A stretch of DNA of 64,000 nucleotides from Sycon ciliatum. Lineage: Eukaryota; Porifera; Calcarea; Leucosolenida; Sycettidae. The translations under genes and the position numbers were made by a program. The DNA is taken from contig NC_088646.1 in assembly GCF_964019385.1 (NCBI RefSeq), forward strand, positions 41,847,908-41,911,907, read 5' to 3'. The notes under the pieces are model-generated. The model was not told the origin of the DNA, ran no database searches, and was given only the letters and a program-made list of their open reading frames with translations. Positions 1-10,829 of this stretch are shown piece by piece (position 1 is the first letter of the stretch; each line of letters begins with the position of its first letter).

Positions 1-600
1 TTGATACAACGAAATGCACTTTACTCACTGGTGCCAATGTCCGACGATATGTACAATGTGGTTACTGCCTGCACGGACAGTGTTCAGCAAGGATCCCAAA
101 CCGTTGAAAGTAACACGTTAGTTCCACGCCGATCCAATGACAAGGAAGTCAGCACCAGCCTCCATAATGACGTGGTATCTCGCCGTGACTTGAAGTATGG
201 CCCTTACTTCGAACCAAATGACTATGTATCATAACAGTGCAATCTTCGTCAATTCTCTAGTCCAACTACAAAAATGCAACTTGTCTCCCGAGCTCCATCG
301 CTCTCAAACCTTGACTGGATTGAAAAGAAAGGCAGCATCTTGTTTTTGGTATAGCTGTACCTTGGTATTCAGAACGCAGTTGCGTCGATCCCCAAAATGC
401 GTGGATGTACCTGGGATAAGTAGGATATTGACCCGCGTACTCGGGTGTTACCGTACCCTCATATCAACCCTCCTGCTACGCAGTCGGGATGATATTCGGG
501 AGGTAACACCCTCGTACTTGGGTAATATCCTATACTTATACAGTCAGAAAGTGCAACAACTACTAGGCACAAAACTGACAGAGTACTGAGACATTCGACG
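1..600. other. No recognisable gene; contains one foldback hairpin
   Basis: Short open frames exist here but none shows a recognisable domain or convincing splice sites. The only structure I can support is the inverted repeat at 421-531, listed separately. Confidence 0.5.
421..531. repeat. Foldback repeat, hairpin-chain family copy 1
   Basis: Bases 421-452 and 500-531 are imperfect inverted arms (taggatattgacccg against its partner cttgggtaatatccta). A second GGG/CCC-tipped hairpin lies between them. The same pattern of ATAACCC and ATAAATCCC arms recurs at 30926-31045 and 37583-37690, so this is a repeat family and not a chance palindrome. Confidence 0.6.
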
Positions 601-644
601 TCCTGACACCTAGCTTCAACACATCTCCGTAGACAGCCTTCGTA

Positions 645-1614
645 CAGGGGCGGATACAGGGGGGGGGGGTTCAGGGGGTTCGGACGAACCCCCTAAAATA
701 ATTTCGACCGTGGGTCCAGTCGACTTTTTGTGATATCCACGTGCGCAGCCAGCGAAGTGTAGCGTAGACTTACATGCAGCGTAGCCAGTACGGCAGTAGA
801 CTTCACTGGCGCCATGGCATGCATCCTGCATGCAGTAGTCACGTACAGGCATGGCAGTGCAGGTACAAGGTCACTGCATGCATGCATGCAGTGGTCGGGA
901 CTGTTGTACCCGTACCGTTCGAATCGAAGGGTCTGTACGCGTATCATGTGACTTGAAACGATCGACAGTTCAAGTGGTGGAGCAAAAGGTGGAAAAACTG
1001 CCACTTGTCCTCCTTCCTTGTCGTTTTGTTTTATTTCGCGCTGGCTGGACTGTAGGTTTCCTCCGTCACAGTACGAAGATAATGTTTGTGTTTGTCGTGT
1101 AGTTTGCCATGTCGCGGTGGAGTAAAAGGTGGAGAAACTGCCACTTGTCCTCCTTACCTTCCTTGTCGTTTTGTTTTATTTCGCGCTGGCTGGACTGTAG
1201 GTTTCCTCCGTCGCAGTACGAAGATAATGTTTGTGTTTGTCGTGTGGTTTGCCAAAGAGGCGAGCGGCCGATCAGTTGCCATTGAGCTTGGCTTCGTTCC
1301 GCCGTGTACGACGCGAATGTGACGACACGCAGTCCCAGCCGGAGGACAGTCTCAGAGAACTTCGCCTTCCGTCAGTTCAGAAAATGCTGCAGTCACGGCC
1401 TTAGTTTCTGCCTGTGCTGCAGCTTTGTACTTTGTAAGGCTCTAAACGCATTACCCTTGTCTTATTGGCCAAGCAATGCAAGGGCTACCGTGACAATAAA
1501 GATTTTGCAACTCCCGGTGTAGTGAACGAACCGAAAACAGTTTGAAGCGAATTTAATTCTGTGCACTCGAAAACATTTGAACCCCCCCCTGAAAAATTCC
1601 TGGATCCGCCCCTG
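645..1614. mobile_element. hAT-like non-autonomous DNA transposon
   Basis: The left end reads CAGGGGCGGATACAGG and the right end is the complement of CAGGGGCGGATCCAGG, a 16 bp terminal inverted repeat with one mismatch. CAGGGGCGGA-type ends are typical of hAT elements. I see no matching 8 bp duplication in the flanks (ccttcgta against tagtatat), so the target site has drifted or recombined. Poly-G and poly-C runs sit just inside both ends. No transposase is present. Confidence 0.65.
977..1250 (+). repeat. Tandem duplication of about 140 bp
   Basis: The stretch starting gtggagcaaaaggtgg at 977 is repeated from 1117 with a few substitutions and a 4 bp insertion. It lies inside the hAT-like element, so it is an internal duplication of that element. 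Confidence 0.8.
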
Positions 1615-1795
1615 TAGTATATAGTATCTGGTTACAGTGATGGAGAGTTACTCTCAACTCGTACCTATATTATAGTATATTTCCTTTTCCCGTATGTCAC
1701 GTGATTGTCGCCTTGGAGATGACCAAATGACAGATCAAACAGCGCGGGCTGGAAAGCGCGGTTCTGCCTGCTCAAAGGTGATGGAACTGGATCCA

Positions 1796-1863
1796 CTGCC
1801 CGTCGTCAAGTGACGACGGGCAGGAACGGATTCCACTGCCCGTCGTCACTTGACGACGGGCAG
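1796..1863. repeat. Two tandem 28 bp near-perfect palindromes
   Basis: Bases 1796-1823 and 1836-1863 each have 13 bp arms (ctgcccgtcgtca and its complement) around a 2 bp centre, AG in one and CT in the other. Spacing is 40 bp. A third, degraded arm follows near 1875. Each could extrude as a hairpin. Confidence 0.85.
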
Positions 1864-2031
1864 GAACGGATTCAACTGGCCGTCGGGCAGTAGCCACTGG
1901 ACTGACTCTACTTCAAGGTCTTTCATTGGTTACTAATAAAATAACTTAAGCAGAAGAGCGACTGTTTGCAACCACAACTGTCATCATGGCGCTCCAACAT
2001 TTGATCTGGAACTGGGAGAAAAGAAGCCCCT

Positions 2032-2340
2032 TTGTTGAACGATATTGATGCGAATGAGCTCCTCCGAAAAGTTGAGGAAGAGACTGAAATTTTTATTGCG
2101 GACAATGCGGAGTCGCTCGCGAAGGAGATCTTGGACGAGCTGGATGAGCCTCAACCAAAGCGCGCAATGCTCAGCAACCTGCAGGATCCGCGCAATTTGC
2201 CGAGGTTTCCGATCAAGACGTGGGAAAAATCCGTAGGAACAGAACAGACAGAATGCCCGATGCCCAGTCGACAATGTCAATGGCACCGGGAGAAAAAAGC
2301 ACTATGGACTACTACAAAAAACTGTACCAGAAAACAATCA
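2032..2340 (+). CDS. Unassigned acidic open reading frame, possible transposon fragment
   Basis: The frame from 2032 is open and begins with an acidic, probably helical stretch (LLRKVEEETEIFIADNAE) followed by a basic/proline segment (PQPKRAML...LPRFPIKTW). The composition looks protein-like and the wide acidic-to-basic change is not low complexity. I do not recognise the family. The start codon is not reliable (TTG at 2032), and the frame may be an internal exon or part of a dead element. It sits just outside the LINE fragment at 2690-4480. Confidence 0.25.
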
Positions 2341-2428
2341 CAAAACACAATGCAGGTGTGTCTGTCATGTATCTCTTTATTTGGCTTGGGTGCACACGGG
2401 AAACACGGTCCAGTCACTCATACTCGGC

Positions 2429-2520
2429 CAGTACCGCTGTTCATCCAGCCCTTGCCACTATCGCGGCGCGGGCTGGATTCCGCGGTACTGCCCTCGTACT
2501 CGTGCAGGAATCTGTACTTC
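2429..2520. repeat. Imperfect hairpin
   Basis: cagtaccgctgttcatcc near 2430 is complementary, with mismatches, to ggattccgcggtactg near 2480. It may be the tip of an unclassified small transposon. Confidence 0.4.
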
Positions 2521-2689
2521 CTTTCTACATTTATTATTGGCTCAACATCCGAGTTTCAAGTAATAATGAGAAATAAGAATATGCATGCTGATGATACACC
2601 GCATTGTCGATGTAAAACATGGTACCTGTACAAGAGTCGACAAGCTCTCAACAAGGTTGAAATGCATGATAATGAAGCCTCCCGTAGCG

Positions 2690-4480
2690 CAGGAGAGAGC
2701 ATGTGCAACAGTGAACGTTGCACCACACGAGCAGGTTGATGGCAGTCGGTCCGGGTGCCACCCATAGCGAAGCGCCAGCCCATCACGAAGCTGGCCCTTC
2801 GACAGGGTAAAGCCATGACGTGCTAGTGGGGGGGGGGGGGCATGTAAGCCAGCTTGAGTGAGGCTCCTTTCTCGCTGCCAAGCTCCATGGCACGCGCGCT
2901 TGACTGGGGGAGATGCATCATTTGCGAGCTCCATGGCACGGTGAGCCACCGACCTTCGCTGTTCACGCCGTATCTCACCTTTGCGGTCCCTGACCTCAGC
3001 CAATGACTCTCCCAGGATACCTGCCTGAGTGTTCATTTGATGGACTAGCGCAGTAGTGATGTGCCGAGAAGCCGAGTACTGAGTGGAGAGAGATGTAGGA
3101 TCCGCCAGGCCAAGACCACCATGGCGACAAGGAAACCCAATGAGGCTGCAGTACTCTTGGTCGATGTGTTGGCCAGTCAGCACTGGGATCAGCTCTGTAG
3201 TGATGTGATGTTCCAGGGATCCCAGCTGCTCAGCCGCCCCAGCTAGTGTTCGACAGATGAAGGTCCACTTGTGCTGAAGGCCTCTGGTGAAGGCAGTGCC
3301 GCACTATTATTATGCTGCCTGAGGTTGAGTGCGTGCATACTCTGTGAGGATAGCTACCTCAGCAAGCCATTCCTCACACTTCTTCTGGACCAACTTCTGG
3401 CAGTACTCCAGTGTGCCGATGGCAGCGCCAAGGTATCTATGGCCCTCCTCGGTGATGCGGATCCCTGAGCCAGCGACCACTCTTCGAGCTTCATCCAGGC
3501 GCTCAGGCTTATATTAACTACGAGGACTGACTTTGAGGATTGGCTTGATAGCCAAAAGCTGGGCCCCGTTCCAGCAAACAATCCCACCATACCTTCAATC
3601 GCACCATCTTGCCGCCAGCAGATGAATCATCAGCATACCAATGTTGGCATGCCCCGGGCCATCAGTAGCTACGGACGTGATCAAGGGCAGGATGCCGATG
3701 GCATAAATTGGCATAGCCAGCGGGTCACCCTGCGTGGTTCCCTCCCATGACTGGATGGTTTCTCCCCCAACATGCAAGTTGGCGGGGCTGCGGTAGCAGT
3801 TGATGACAACCGTTGCTAGGGCTGGGCATGACAGGCGGATGTTGTGAATACATGCCGCACGGTTGAGGCTGTTAAAGGCGTTGCTGGCGTCAGCCATCAG
3901 CACACCGTCGACCTCAGGGGAGTTGTATACATGGCGTGAATGGTGGCCTCAATGCCACAGTGTTGGCCTGCACAAAGTTTTTGGCTACCTGCTGCTTCCT
4001 GGATATCATTTCCAATGATTGACAGGATTGCTTTTCCAATCACACGTCGGATCACCTCACCAATTCCAATGGGTCTGACCCCTGGGTTTTTGGCCAGGAG
4101 CACAAGCCGAGATGCAAGATAGGCCTCTAGAGAGGAGGGGTTGACATACTTCGTTGCTAGGCGGCATGCACAGCAAGCTGTTGAAGAGAATCACACAAGG
4201 CATCCGAAGCATCCGAAAAGCTGGTGCATAGCGAGTGTCATGTGTCAGCGTCCACTCCTGATGGTCCCGCAGCTCCATTTGTGTGTAGACCTGCCTGGCG
4301 TGTGGCATCTCGGTTCAACTTCTCAAATCTGACTGGGTGGGGTGACGTGGGGAAGGGTCCTTGCATCAGGGCTTCGTGACTCAAGGGGGCTGCAGGATGC
4401 TTTGCCTTGAGGACCTGACGAACTGTTTCCCCGGCAATCTGGTCGTCAAACTCCCTGGTTGAATTTGGCCGCAATCTGCT
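2690..4480 (-). pseudogene. Broken RLE-type LINE, reverse transcriptase region
   Basis: Several minus-strand frames together match the intact LINE ORF at 33820-37353. In order they show a GAAGPSGVDAD-like segment, [49 protein letters not shown], then FPCRHGGLGLADP and HGFTLSKGQLRDGLALRYGW, ending at the zinc knuckle CSCGATFTVAHALSC. It is cut off just before the endonuclease and has no 3' tail. Frames shift repeatedly, including in the region of the active site, so it is not functional. It is more diverged than the other copies in the window. Confidence 0.85.
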
Positions 4481-4560
4481 CTCGGGACCCCTAGGCTAGC
4501 CGGCTCCCTGACCTGCTCCATCTCCGCCATCGTCAATTTACTATACTGCGTATCCACCCA

Positions 4561-4935
4561 GGCCAGGACTGCACTTACTTACGGGAAGGAGCATTTGCAA
4601 GATGGAACCTGGGAACTGGAAGACGACGAAGAAGAAGCGTGGGAATCTGGCGGCAATGGTTGGGATGTAAGTCCAACATTGCTGGTGCTAGAGTTGCCAC
4701 TGCTTGCTTATAAGGGAATCATGTGTGTTGCCTTTTTGCATTTTCCTCCGTCCTCCTCCGACTGTACTTCCAGGACTGAACTTACCGGAAGGAGTGCTTC
4801 CAAGATGGGAGACGAAGAAGAAGCCGCTGAATCCGGCGGCAATGGCTGGGATGTAAGTCCAACATTACTGGTGCTAGAGTTGCCACTGCTTGTTTATAAG
4901 GAATTCATGTGTGTTGCCCTTTTTGCCTTCTCCCA
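4561..4935 (+). repeat. Tandem duplication containing a candidate first exon
   Basis: The block around 4561-4760 is repeated at about 4767-4935. Both copies read through an acidic stretch ending ESGGNGWD directly before GTAAGT, a good splice donor. Copy 1 has no in-frame ATG. Copy 2 has one at 4805. Confidence 0.65.
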
Positions 4936-6374
4936 TGTTCTCCTCCGACTGTACTGGTGAACGCTGTCACATAATGTTGCCCTTTCCAGGCAGTAGAAGG
5001 GAGGGGCGGGGGGGGGGGGCGCACATCCTGGCATCCAGGAATGCTGGGTGGAACTAGGCAATCTGACCTTTCCTCTTACTCCAATGATGGCATGGATAGG
5101 GAGTTCTTGAACGTCCTCAGTCTTGTTAGAGTGAACTGTGCAACTCGGCAATCGGTGATAGCAGAGGACCAATGCCGATGGCGATGCTTCTTCCTTTTTT
5201 CTCTGTCACGGGCTGCGTTCTCGAGAAGAAGCGTTATTTCTGCATTCCAAGAAGGACGGCACAATGGTGAGCGGAACTTCGTGGTGTGCAGCCTTGCTAG
5301 TTGAGTTGTAAATCAACCATTCTTCCTGTCTCTGACTTCTTCAATGTCCTCCTCAGTGTCGGACTGTCCGCGTCGCATTGAACTGGTCCGATGAGGCTGC
5401 TATTGCACACACAGTGAGGGAACTCCCATACGGGAACTCGGAAGTACTGCTACAGTACAGGTAAGGTGGTCGTTGCTTATGTGCGTGCGCCGTTGTTGTC
5501 AACTTTTAAGCCAGATGTACTCGGACCTACATGGAGTCTGAAAGTAGTCAGCTGGCGAATTACAATTGAAGCTTAGACGTTGGATGCGTTTGGTCAGCTT
5601 TTTCAGTTTCACAATGCAGCACCGCTTCTCGGAATATCTTGTCAGGATAGCTGTGGAACGCATCCTCACCAGTGGGGAACGGCAAATGTGCTGTTCATTT
5701 TAGTCTTGCTTTTATAGTACGTACAATCCCCATTGAAAAGACATAGTGGAGACGAGACACTGCAAATATATGTTGGGAACCGCGAAGACCACCCTTCCTT
5801 GCCAAGTTCCCTGAGGGTGTGGACGGGGGGGGGAGCGGAGGAGGGACATTCCTGCACTGCTTAAAGCAGGATTCACAGGAGCATTTTCAGAAATTGCTTG
5901 TACATTTGTACCAGTTGTAACCGACAAACGCATTCTCATTGAGCTTTGACTTGAGGCACGTCAGCAAGACGCTGTTGCATCGTTTACGTCTTGTCGTGAT
6001 TCTGTGAATGGTGTTTTGTGCGAGTTTGCATCGCACGCAGAATCGCAGATCGTGTCGCATTGCGCAGCACACTGCCAAATTGCTTCTGTGAATCCCACGT
6101 GAATGGAAATTCCAATGGGAATGTAGTCCATTCCCAGCAGGTGTATTCCCGAGCTGCGCATCATACTGCAAAATTGCTCCTGTGCATGCAAGTGGATTTC
6201 ATTGCTCTTCTCAGTTTGGGAAATTCTCGATTATGCTAATTCTGCGTGTGTGTGTACACCAGCCCTGAACATACATGTAGTTGACCCATTTGTGGTGTCT
6301 CATAGCCTACCTCACGACCTTATGCTTTCTTTCTGCATCACTTGCATCTTGCAGGTATATCATCCCGTGACGAC
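4805..6374 (+). CDS. Weak candidate spliced host gene (about 55 residues)
   Basis: A possible exon 4805-4852 encodes MGDEEEAAESGGNGWD and ends at GTAAGT. A second possible exon 5357-5460 follows a CCTCAG acceptor, is open only in the phase that fits the first exon (CRTVRVALNWSDEAAIAHT...), and ends at GTAAGG. A third acceptor at 6354 (TTGCAG) would give only YIIP and a stop in the required phase. I do not recognise the protein. The phase agreement of the first two exons supports a real gene, while the abrupt end argues for a short protein, an incorrectly chosen third exon, or a decayed gene. The RLE LINE relic abuts it upstream. Confidence 0.25.
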
Positions 6375-6930
6375 CACATCGAAGTCTGAATTTGAAGTGT
6401 GAGTATGCTTCAGCAACCCCTTCATATTTTTCCATTGCTTTTATTGTGCTTCTACTGTGCATGTGTGTAACTTGTGGGGTATGCATGTGATGACAATGTA
6501 TGCCGGTGACACGGTCAGATATTGTCCATGCGTGTAACGTACACCTGCATGCTCTCGTTGAAAAGGATCTGCCACTTACGATCTTCGGACGAGTATCAGG
6601 TCAGCTTGGTTTTGTGTGGGCTGTACCAGATGCTGTTCATTTCTCTATCTGTTGGATATGTGACTTTCCGCAAGTTTCTGGTGTATGATGGCCACTTCTT
6701 TGCTTGTCTTTGTATGACTTTACAATCATTCTGTATTTACTGCTTCCATGGTGTGGTCTGCAAACTGCAATCCTTAGGCAAATATCATCACGGTTTGCAA
6801 TGTTGTGCTTTGGCCGCCAGCTTACCTACACATTGTAGTTGAATTATTTTTGTTTCGCAACTGACTTCCTGAAGTATGGTAGCCACTGCTTTGCATGGCA
6901 TTATACAATGTTCATCAAGAATTTCCTGTT
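5480..6930. other. No recognisable coding sequence
   Basis: Apart from the possible third exon near 6355, I find only short frames without domains. A GTCAG-bounded segment at 6527-6599 looks slightly exon-like but has a poor acceptor. Confidence 0.4.
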
Positions 6931-6934
6931 TGGG

Positions 6935-6953
6935 TCGTGTGTGTGTGTGTGTT

Positions 6954-6992
<39 letters not shown>
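6935..6992. repeat. (GT)n microsatellite
   Basis: Near-perfect GT dinucleotide run, interrupted once by TTTAT. Confidence 0.95.
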
Positions 6993-6997
<5 letters not shown>

Positions 6998-7587
6998 CGT
7001 GCCCATGTGTGTGTGCCATGTGCATTTGCGTGTTTGTCACCGTCGGCAATGTGTCTCTATGCGGGGTAGCGAGGTGGGGAGGGCTGGAATGTATCAGTGT
7101 GCTATTGCAGTCGCATGGCTACATACAGTGCATCGCGCGCGTGCTCACCATGTTTATCTTCTGAACTGCGCCGGGATGGGGGAGGGAACAGAAAAAGAAC
7201 TGAAATTACCCGTATAAAAACCGCTCTGTGAGCGGTTCTGAAAACCTCTACCAGTGCAGCCCCGTCGTAAAAGTAAGAAATTAGAACTGGCGCATTGTCC
7301 TCCCAAATGTGAACTGATCCACCTAAATCGTGATTGACGGGACCCGAACGCACCAGTAGCACGAGGTCGGGAGGGCACAGGATCACAGCAATGGGCCGGC
7401 GCCGTCGCTGATCAAGTTACCATACAACACTTACAGTACCCCGAAGCCCACCTTTGCCCGGACTTTGGCTATAGACCAGCGTCCCCAGCTGCATCCACAG
7501 GTTAGAACCTCGTGCTACTGGTGCGTTCGGGTCCCGTCAATCGCGATTTAGTTGGATCAGTTCACATTTGGGAGGACAATGCGTTAG

Positions 7588-7934
7588 TGTAGTATCCCTG
7601 CCCGACCAATACGGAAGCACTACAGAACTAATACGGAGCTTTGCCTAATGTATATTAATTTTAGTGTATCTCCGTATGTAAGCGTACGGCGTCTGCTGCA
7701 TAAAAGCGGCTGCGCATTTCTGTTTTGATGAAGATTAGATTAGATTAGATTGGATAGCAATGAAAGCTAACTCGAAGAATAAGGATTCAGCCTCTAGGTG
7801 AGCACCGGAGAGAAAGTTATTTATTTTGCCGCTTCTTCTTTCACGAACGATTATATCTCAGGTGTGTACCTGAAAGTAGAATAAAAGTAATTATTGTTGA
7901 TTTCACCGCGCCTACCACTCGGCTACCCGTTACA
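7588..7934 (+). repeat. 5' LTR of the element at 7588-9359
   Basis: 347 bp, TGTAG...TACA, nearly identical to 9013-9359. Contains a short GATTA tandem run near 7732 and an AATAAAA motif near 7881 that could serve as polyadenylation signal. Confidence 0.9.
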
Positions 7935-8027
7935 TTGGTGGCAGCGGTGTAGTTTTAAATAAAACAACGTGATTCGACCCCAGACTCCGATGGCTCAACC
8001 CGCTACAGCTCCGTGCGACGAATCAAG

Positions 8028-8159
8028 ATGAGAATCATGTTTCTTGCCTTCCTCGGCCTGGCACTGCTTATTAGCCTGCAGCTCAGTCAGGGTGCTAGCG
8101 TGGATCACCCTTCTCTCCGCACGGCACACACTGGAGACTCCGATGGCGATTCCAAGTGA
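8028..8159 (+). CDS. Small ORF with signal peptide inside the LTR element
   Basis: The ATG at 8028 opens a 43-residue frame. It starts with MRIMFLAFLGLALLISLQ, a classic hydrophobic secretion signal with a plausible cleavage after SQGA. A short polar tail follows and a TGA at 8157. The same frame continues past the stop through an acidic stretch (GGDGEADEDDN) into ubiquitin-like sequence at 8238, so the ORF is probably the start of a captured secreted-protein gene that later gained a stop. The family is unknown to me. Confidence 0.5.
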   Translation: MRIMFLAFLGLALLISLQLSQGASVDHPSLRTAHTGDSDGDSK

Positions 8160-8237
8160 CCCGCTACCTACATGTGTTCTACCGGTGGTGATGGCGAAGC
8201 TGATGAGGACGACAACAGGCAGGCTGGTACCCAATAC

Positions 8238-8420
8238 AAGGAGGGTATTCACCAAGACCAGCAGCGTTTGATTTTCGCCGGCACGCAGTCGGAAGCAGGA
8301 GCCCACTCTTCACTTGGTACTTCGCCTCCGTAGTGGGATGCAGATTTTGTCATCACTCTTTACGTCGCGCCAAGCGATTCTATCGACAATGTGAAGACCA
8401 CGATTCAAGACGAGGAGGGA
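8238..8420 (+). pseudogene. Polyubiquitin-like fragment captured by the LTR element
   Basis: Three consecutive pieces match ubiquitin in the order expected across a head-to-tail polyubiquitin junction. Bases 8238-8300 read KEGIHQDQQRLIFAG, close to ubiquitin's KEGIPPDQQRLIFAG. Bases 8314-8346 read LVLRLRSGMQI, matching the LVLRLRGG-MQI junction. Bases 8346-8420 read VAPSDSIDNVKTTIQDEEG, matching the EPSDTI-ENVK-IQDKEG segment. The middle piece is in a different frame, so compensating frameshifts and a stop at 8331 disrupt it. Most of the fold is missing (for example, the sequence between QSEAG and LVLRL is shortened). I infer transduction of a host transcript. Confidence 0.75.
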
Positions 8421-9012
8421 GTGATCTGTCTGACGCCGAGCTGGCCGCTCTGAGTGACCGGCTCAACCAAGATGAAGATAAAACCTGGCTTGCTCTCCGC
8501 CGTAGCTCCAGCCGCCGCCGTGGTTACTAACGCTGATTCCAGGTATGGCATTTTCTTTCCTGTCTTCCTTCAGTCTCCCTGTTCTCTTCAGTCTTCCTTT
8601 ATGCGAGTGTGTGAATCCAGTTTAGTTTGGTAGGCGTCTGATCATGGTGAGCCACGGCTTACCCAGCTAACGTGGGACAATGTGTGTGACAACGCCCCTT
8701 ATAGTTATAGTGTATTCAGTTCGGTTTTTGAACTGCGATGTTCCTGGCGGGTTGTGCCAGCGTAGTGCAGCAAGAGTGCTGTAGTTTTTCAGGTCCTATT
8801 TGAAGGACAGTTCTTTCCCCTTTTGACCCCGTGAGATCGTGTGAACCTGGTGTGCGTCTACTTTATGATTTGTTTATCAGTTCATTCTTCTGTCTATTCC
8901 AAACATTATCATTTCCGATATAATTTGCCATATTCCGGTTGACGCTGTGTTCGTAACTCCTCACTAATTTTTGGAAAATCACGAGGGCGTGATTATCTGT
9001 AGGAAGGGAGGG

Positions 9013-9359
9013 TGTAGTATCCCTGCCCGACCAATACGGAAGCACTACAGAACTAATACGGAGCTTTGCCTAATGTATATTAATTTTAGTGTATCTCCGT
9101 ATGTAAGCGTACGGCGTCTGCTGCATAAAAGCGGCTGCGCATTTCTGTTTTGATGAAGATTAGATTAGATTAGATTGGATAGCAATGAAAGCTAACTCGA
9201 AGAATAAGGATTCAGCCTCTAGGTGAGCACCGGAGAGAAAGTTATTTATTTTGCCGCTTCTTCTTTCACGAACGATTATATCTCAGGTGTGTACCTGAAA
9301 GTAGAATAAAAGTAATTATTGTTGATTTCACCGCGCCTACCACTCGGCTACCTATTACA
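9013..9359 (+). repeat. 3' LTR of the element at 7588-9359
   Basis: 347 bp, same length as the left LTR, with very few substitutions (for example CCCGTTACA against CCTATTACA at the end). This suggests a recent insertion. Confidence 0.9.
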
Positions 9360-9587
9360 TTAGTTCTAATTTCTTACTTTTACGACGGGGCTGCACCAGT
9401 AGAGGTTTTTCAGAACCACTCACAGACGTACACAGCAGTGCAGCTAGTACAGAGCGGTTTTTATACGGGTAATGTAGTTGTTATGATTCTTTTCTATTTT
9501 TTTATTCTGTTTACTATGCGCGGGCGCGCCCGGCCGGGCCATCCTATCAAAAAAAAGGCCGAAAAAGGCTGTGACGGCCTTGCTACG

Positions 9588-9808
9588 TACCAACAGATTG
9601 TATAATCGAACTTCTTGCTTTGCCGGCATGCAACTCTAACTACAAAGTCTTTATTTGGGGCTGTGCAATCTCGGTGCTACTCACGTATCAAACAGGCCAG
9701 ACTCGAGTAAAAAATACAGTTGTAGATCTACGAGATTTCACGAGACGAGACTGGACCCATTGGCATGTTTCGTATGAAGGAAACAAGTCACTGAACCTCT
9801 CTATAAGG
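9588..9808 (+). repeat. Interspersed repeat D, copy 1
   Basis: Shares long blocks with 24494-24705, including gcaatctcg, cccagactcgagtaaa-like and cacgagacgagact stretches. No coding content recognised. Confidence 0.7.
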
Positions 9809-10190
9809 CCATCATTTTTTATATCTATGTTTCGCGTCAGTTCAACTTCCAGAATCATATGCGAGAAGTGGAAATAAATAAAAAGTTGCAAAAAAAAAAA
9901 GGATCATCAGAGGTGTATAGCACTGTACATACTATTGTCAATAGCTCGTGCATGGTGTACATTCGAAAGAAAAATCGTACATCGAAGCACAAATCTGGGT
10001 TATCAGCAAGAGGAAATATTCACTTTGGACAGAGGAGGCAACCGTTGGTGCCCATGCTTCGCTGGATTATTGTACTCGCGGCCTTCAGCAGCAGTGCAAA
10101 GAGCTCCGAAACGACGCATCCTCTCAGCTTGAGGCGATCGATGCGGTCTGGTGTAAGCTCAAAGAATTCTGCTCGCAGATTTAGCGAGCT
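9806..10190 (+). repeat. Interspersed repeat A+B, copy 1
   Basis: Bases 9806-9930 match 32036-32165 and bases 9935-10190 match 32815-33055. In this copy the two blocks are nearly adjacent. In the other copy a LINE fragment separates them. The frames open in both copies but break at different points, so I do not call a gene. Confidence 0.75.
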
Positions 10191-10413
10191 GCCAACAGTG
10201 GGCAAGAAACGTCCACGGCACGTTCTCTGCAAATAAAGACAAATATAATGTCCAATTACGACCTTCCTCCTGGACACTCTGTGCAGATGGACAATGTAGA
10301 CTTAAACTTCAAGCAGGATTGTAAACATTTAGGAGTGCAGCTCAGCAGTAATCTTAAAGTTCGATAATCATTTCAATACCATATCCAAGAAATTTCAGCA
10401 AAGAGTAAATCTA

Positions 10414-10779
10414 TTGTGCTATATGGGTCGCTATCTACCTTACCCCAACATTGCCTTGCTCTACAAATCATATGTACGCCCCACAATAGAATATGCCACC
10501 CCAATCTGGAGCCTCACCCTAACTACTGCACAGCTAGCTATGTTTGATGTCCTGCAGGCTAAGGTTTGTAGACGGTTACTTAGATCAGCCAAGATAGAAT
10601 TTGACAGATATTATTATTATTATTATTATTATTTGAAAGTAGAACGGAGGCAGAAAATATTACAAAAAATGTATTATCTACGCATGCATCTACGCAAGAG
10701 TCACCACCAGCCAATTAGGACATGTGTCAAAGTATTGAACGTTTTCGTTCCCTTCTTGTCAAAATACTACAGGGAATGA
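10414..10779 (+). pseudogene. LINE C-terminal tail fragment
   Basis: Open frame with the usual end of a non-LTR reverse transcriptase polyprotein: LYKSYVRPTIEYATPIW, then LQAKVCRRLL. An (ATT)n microsatellite at about 10611-10632, read as poly-Tyr, interrupts it. 5'-truncated. It belongs to a CR1/jockey-like LINE and not to the RLE family. Confidence 0.7.
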
Positions 10780-10829
10780 TGGAAATAAGCTAAAAGACTA
10801 CAACTATAAGGAAAAGAAGTTCAGAAATA

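Larger units (their letters stand above)
7588..9359 (+). mobile_element. Non-autonomous LTR retroelement carrying foreign coding sequence
   Basis: Two 347 bp direct repeats bound a 1,078 bp interior. Both begin TGTAG and end TACA. A primer-binding-site-like sequence, TTGGTGGCAGCGGTG, follows the left LTR directly, so the element points rightwards. The 4 bp TTAG is present on both sides (7584-7587 and 9360-9363), and removing the element restores the foldback arm it interrupts. The interior has no gag or pol. Instead it holds a signal-peptide ORF and a decayed polyubiquitin-like segment. Confidence 0.85.
7205..9473. mobile_element. Foldback DNA element split by an LTR element
   Basis: The left end (tacccgtataaaaaccgct at 7207) is the complement of the right end (agcggtttttatacgggta, ending near 9471). 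The arms continue inward for about 180 bp: 7205-7370 pairs with 7508-7587 plus 9364-9473. The loop is about 140 bp. The right arm is interrupted exactly by the LTR element 7588-9359. No transposase is seen. Confidence 0.8.

Noticed and set aside
6527..6599. Possible fourth exon of the weak gene near 4805
   Set aside because: The acceptor lacks a pyrimidine tract and phases do not connect with the preceding candidate exon.
6839..7217. VCVCVC-rich ORFs
   Set aside because: Translations of a (GT)n microsatellite.
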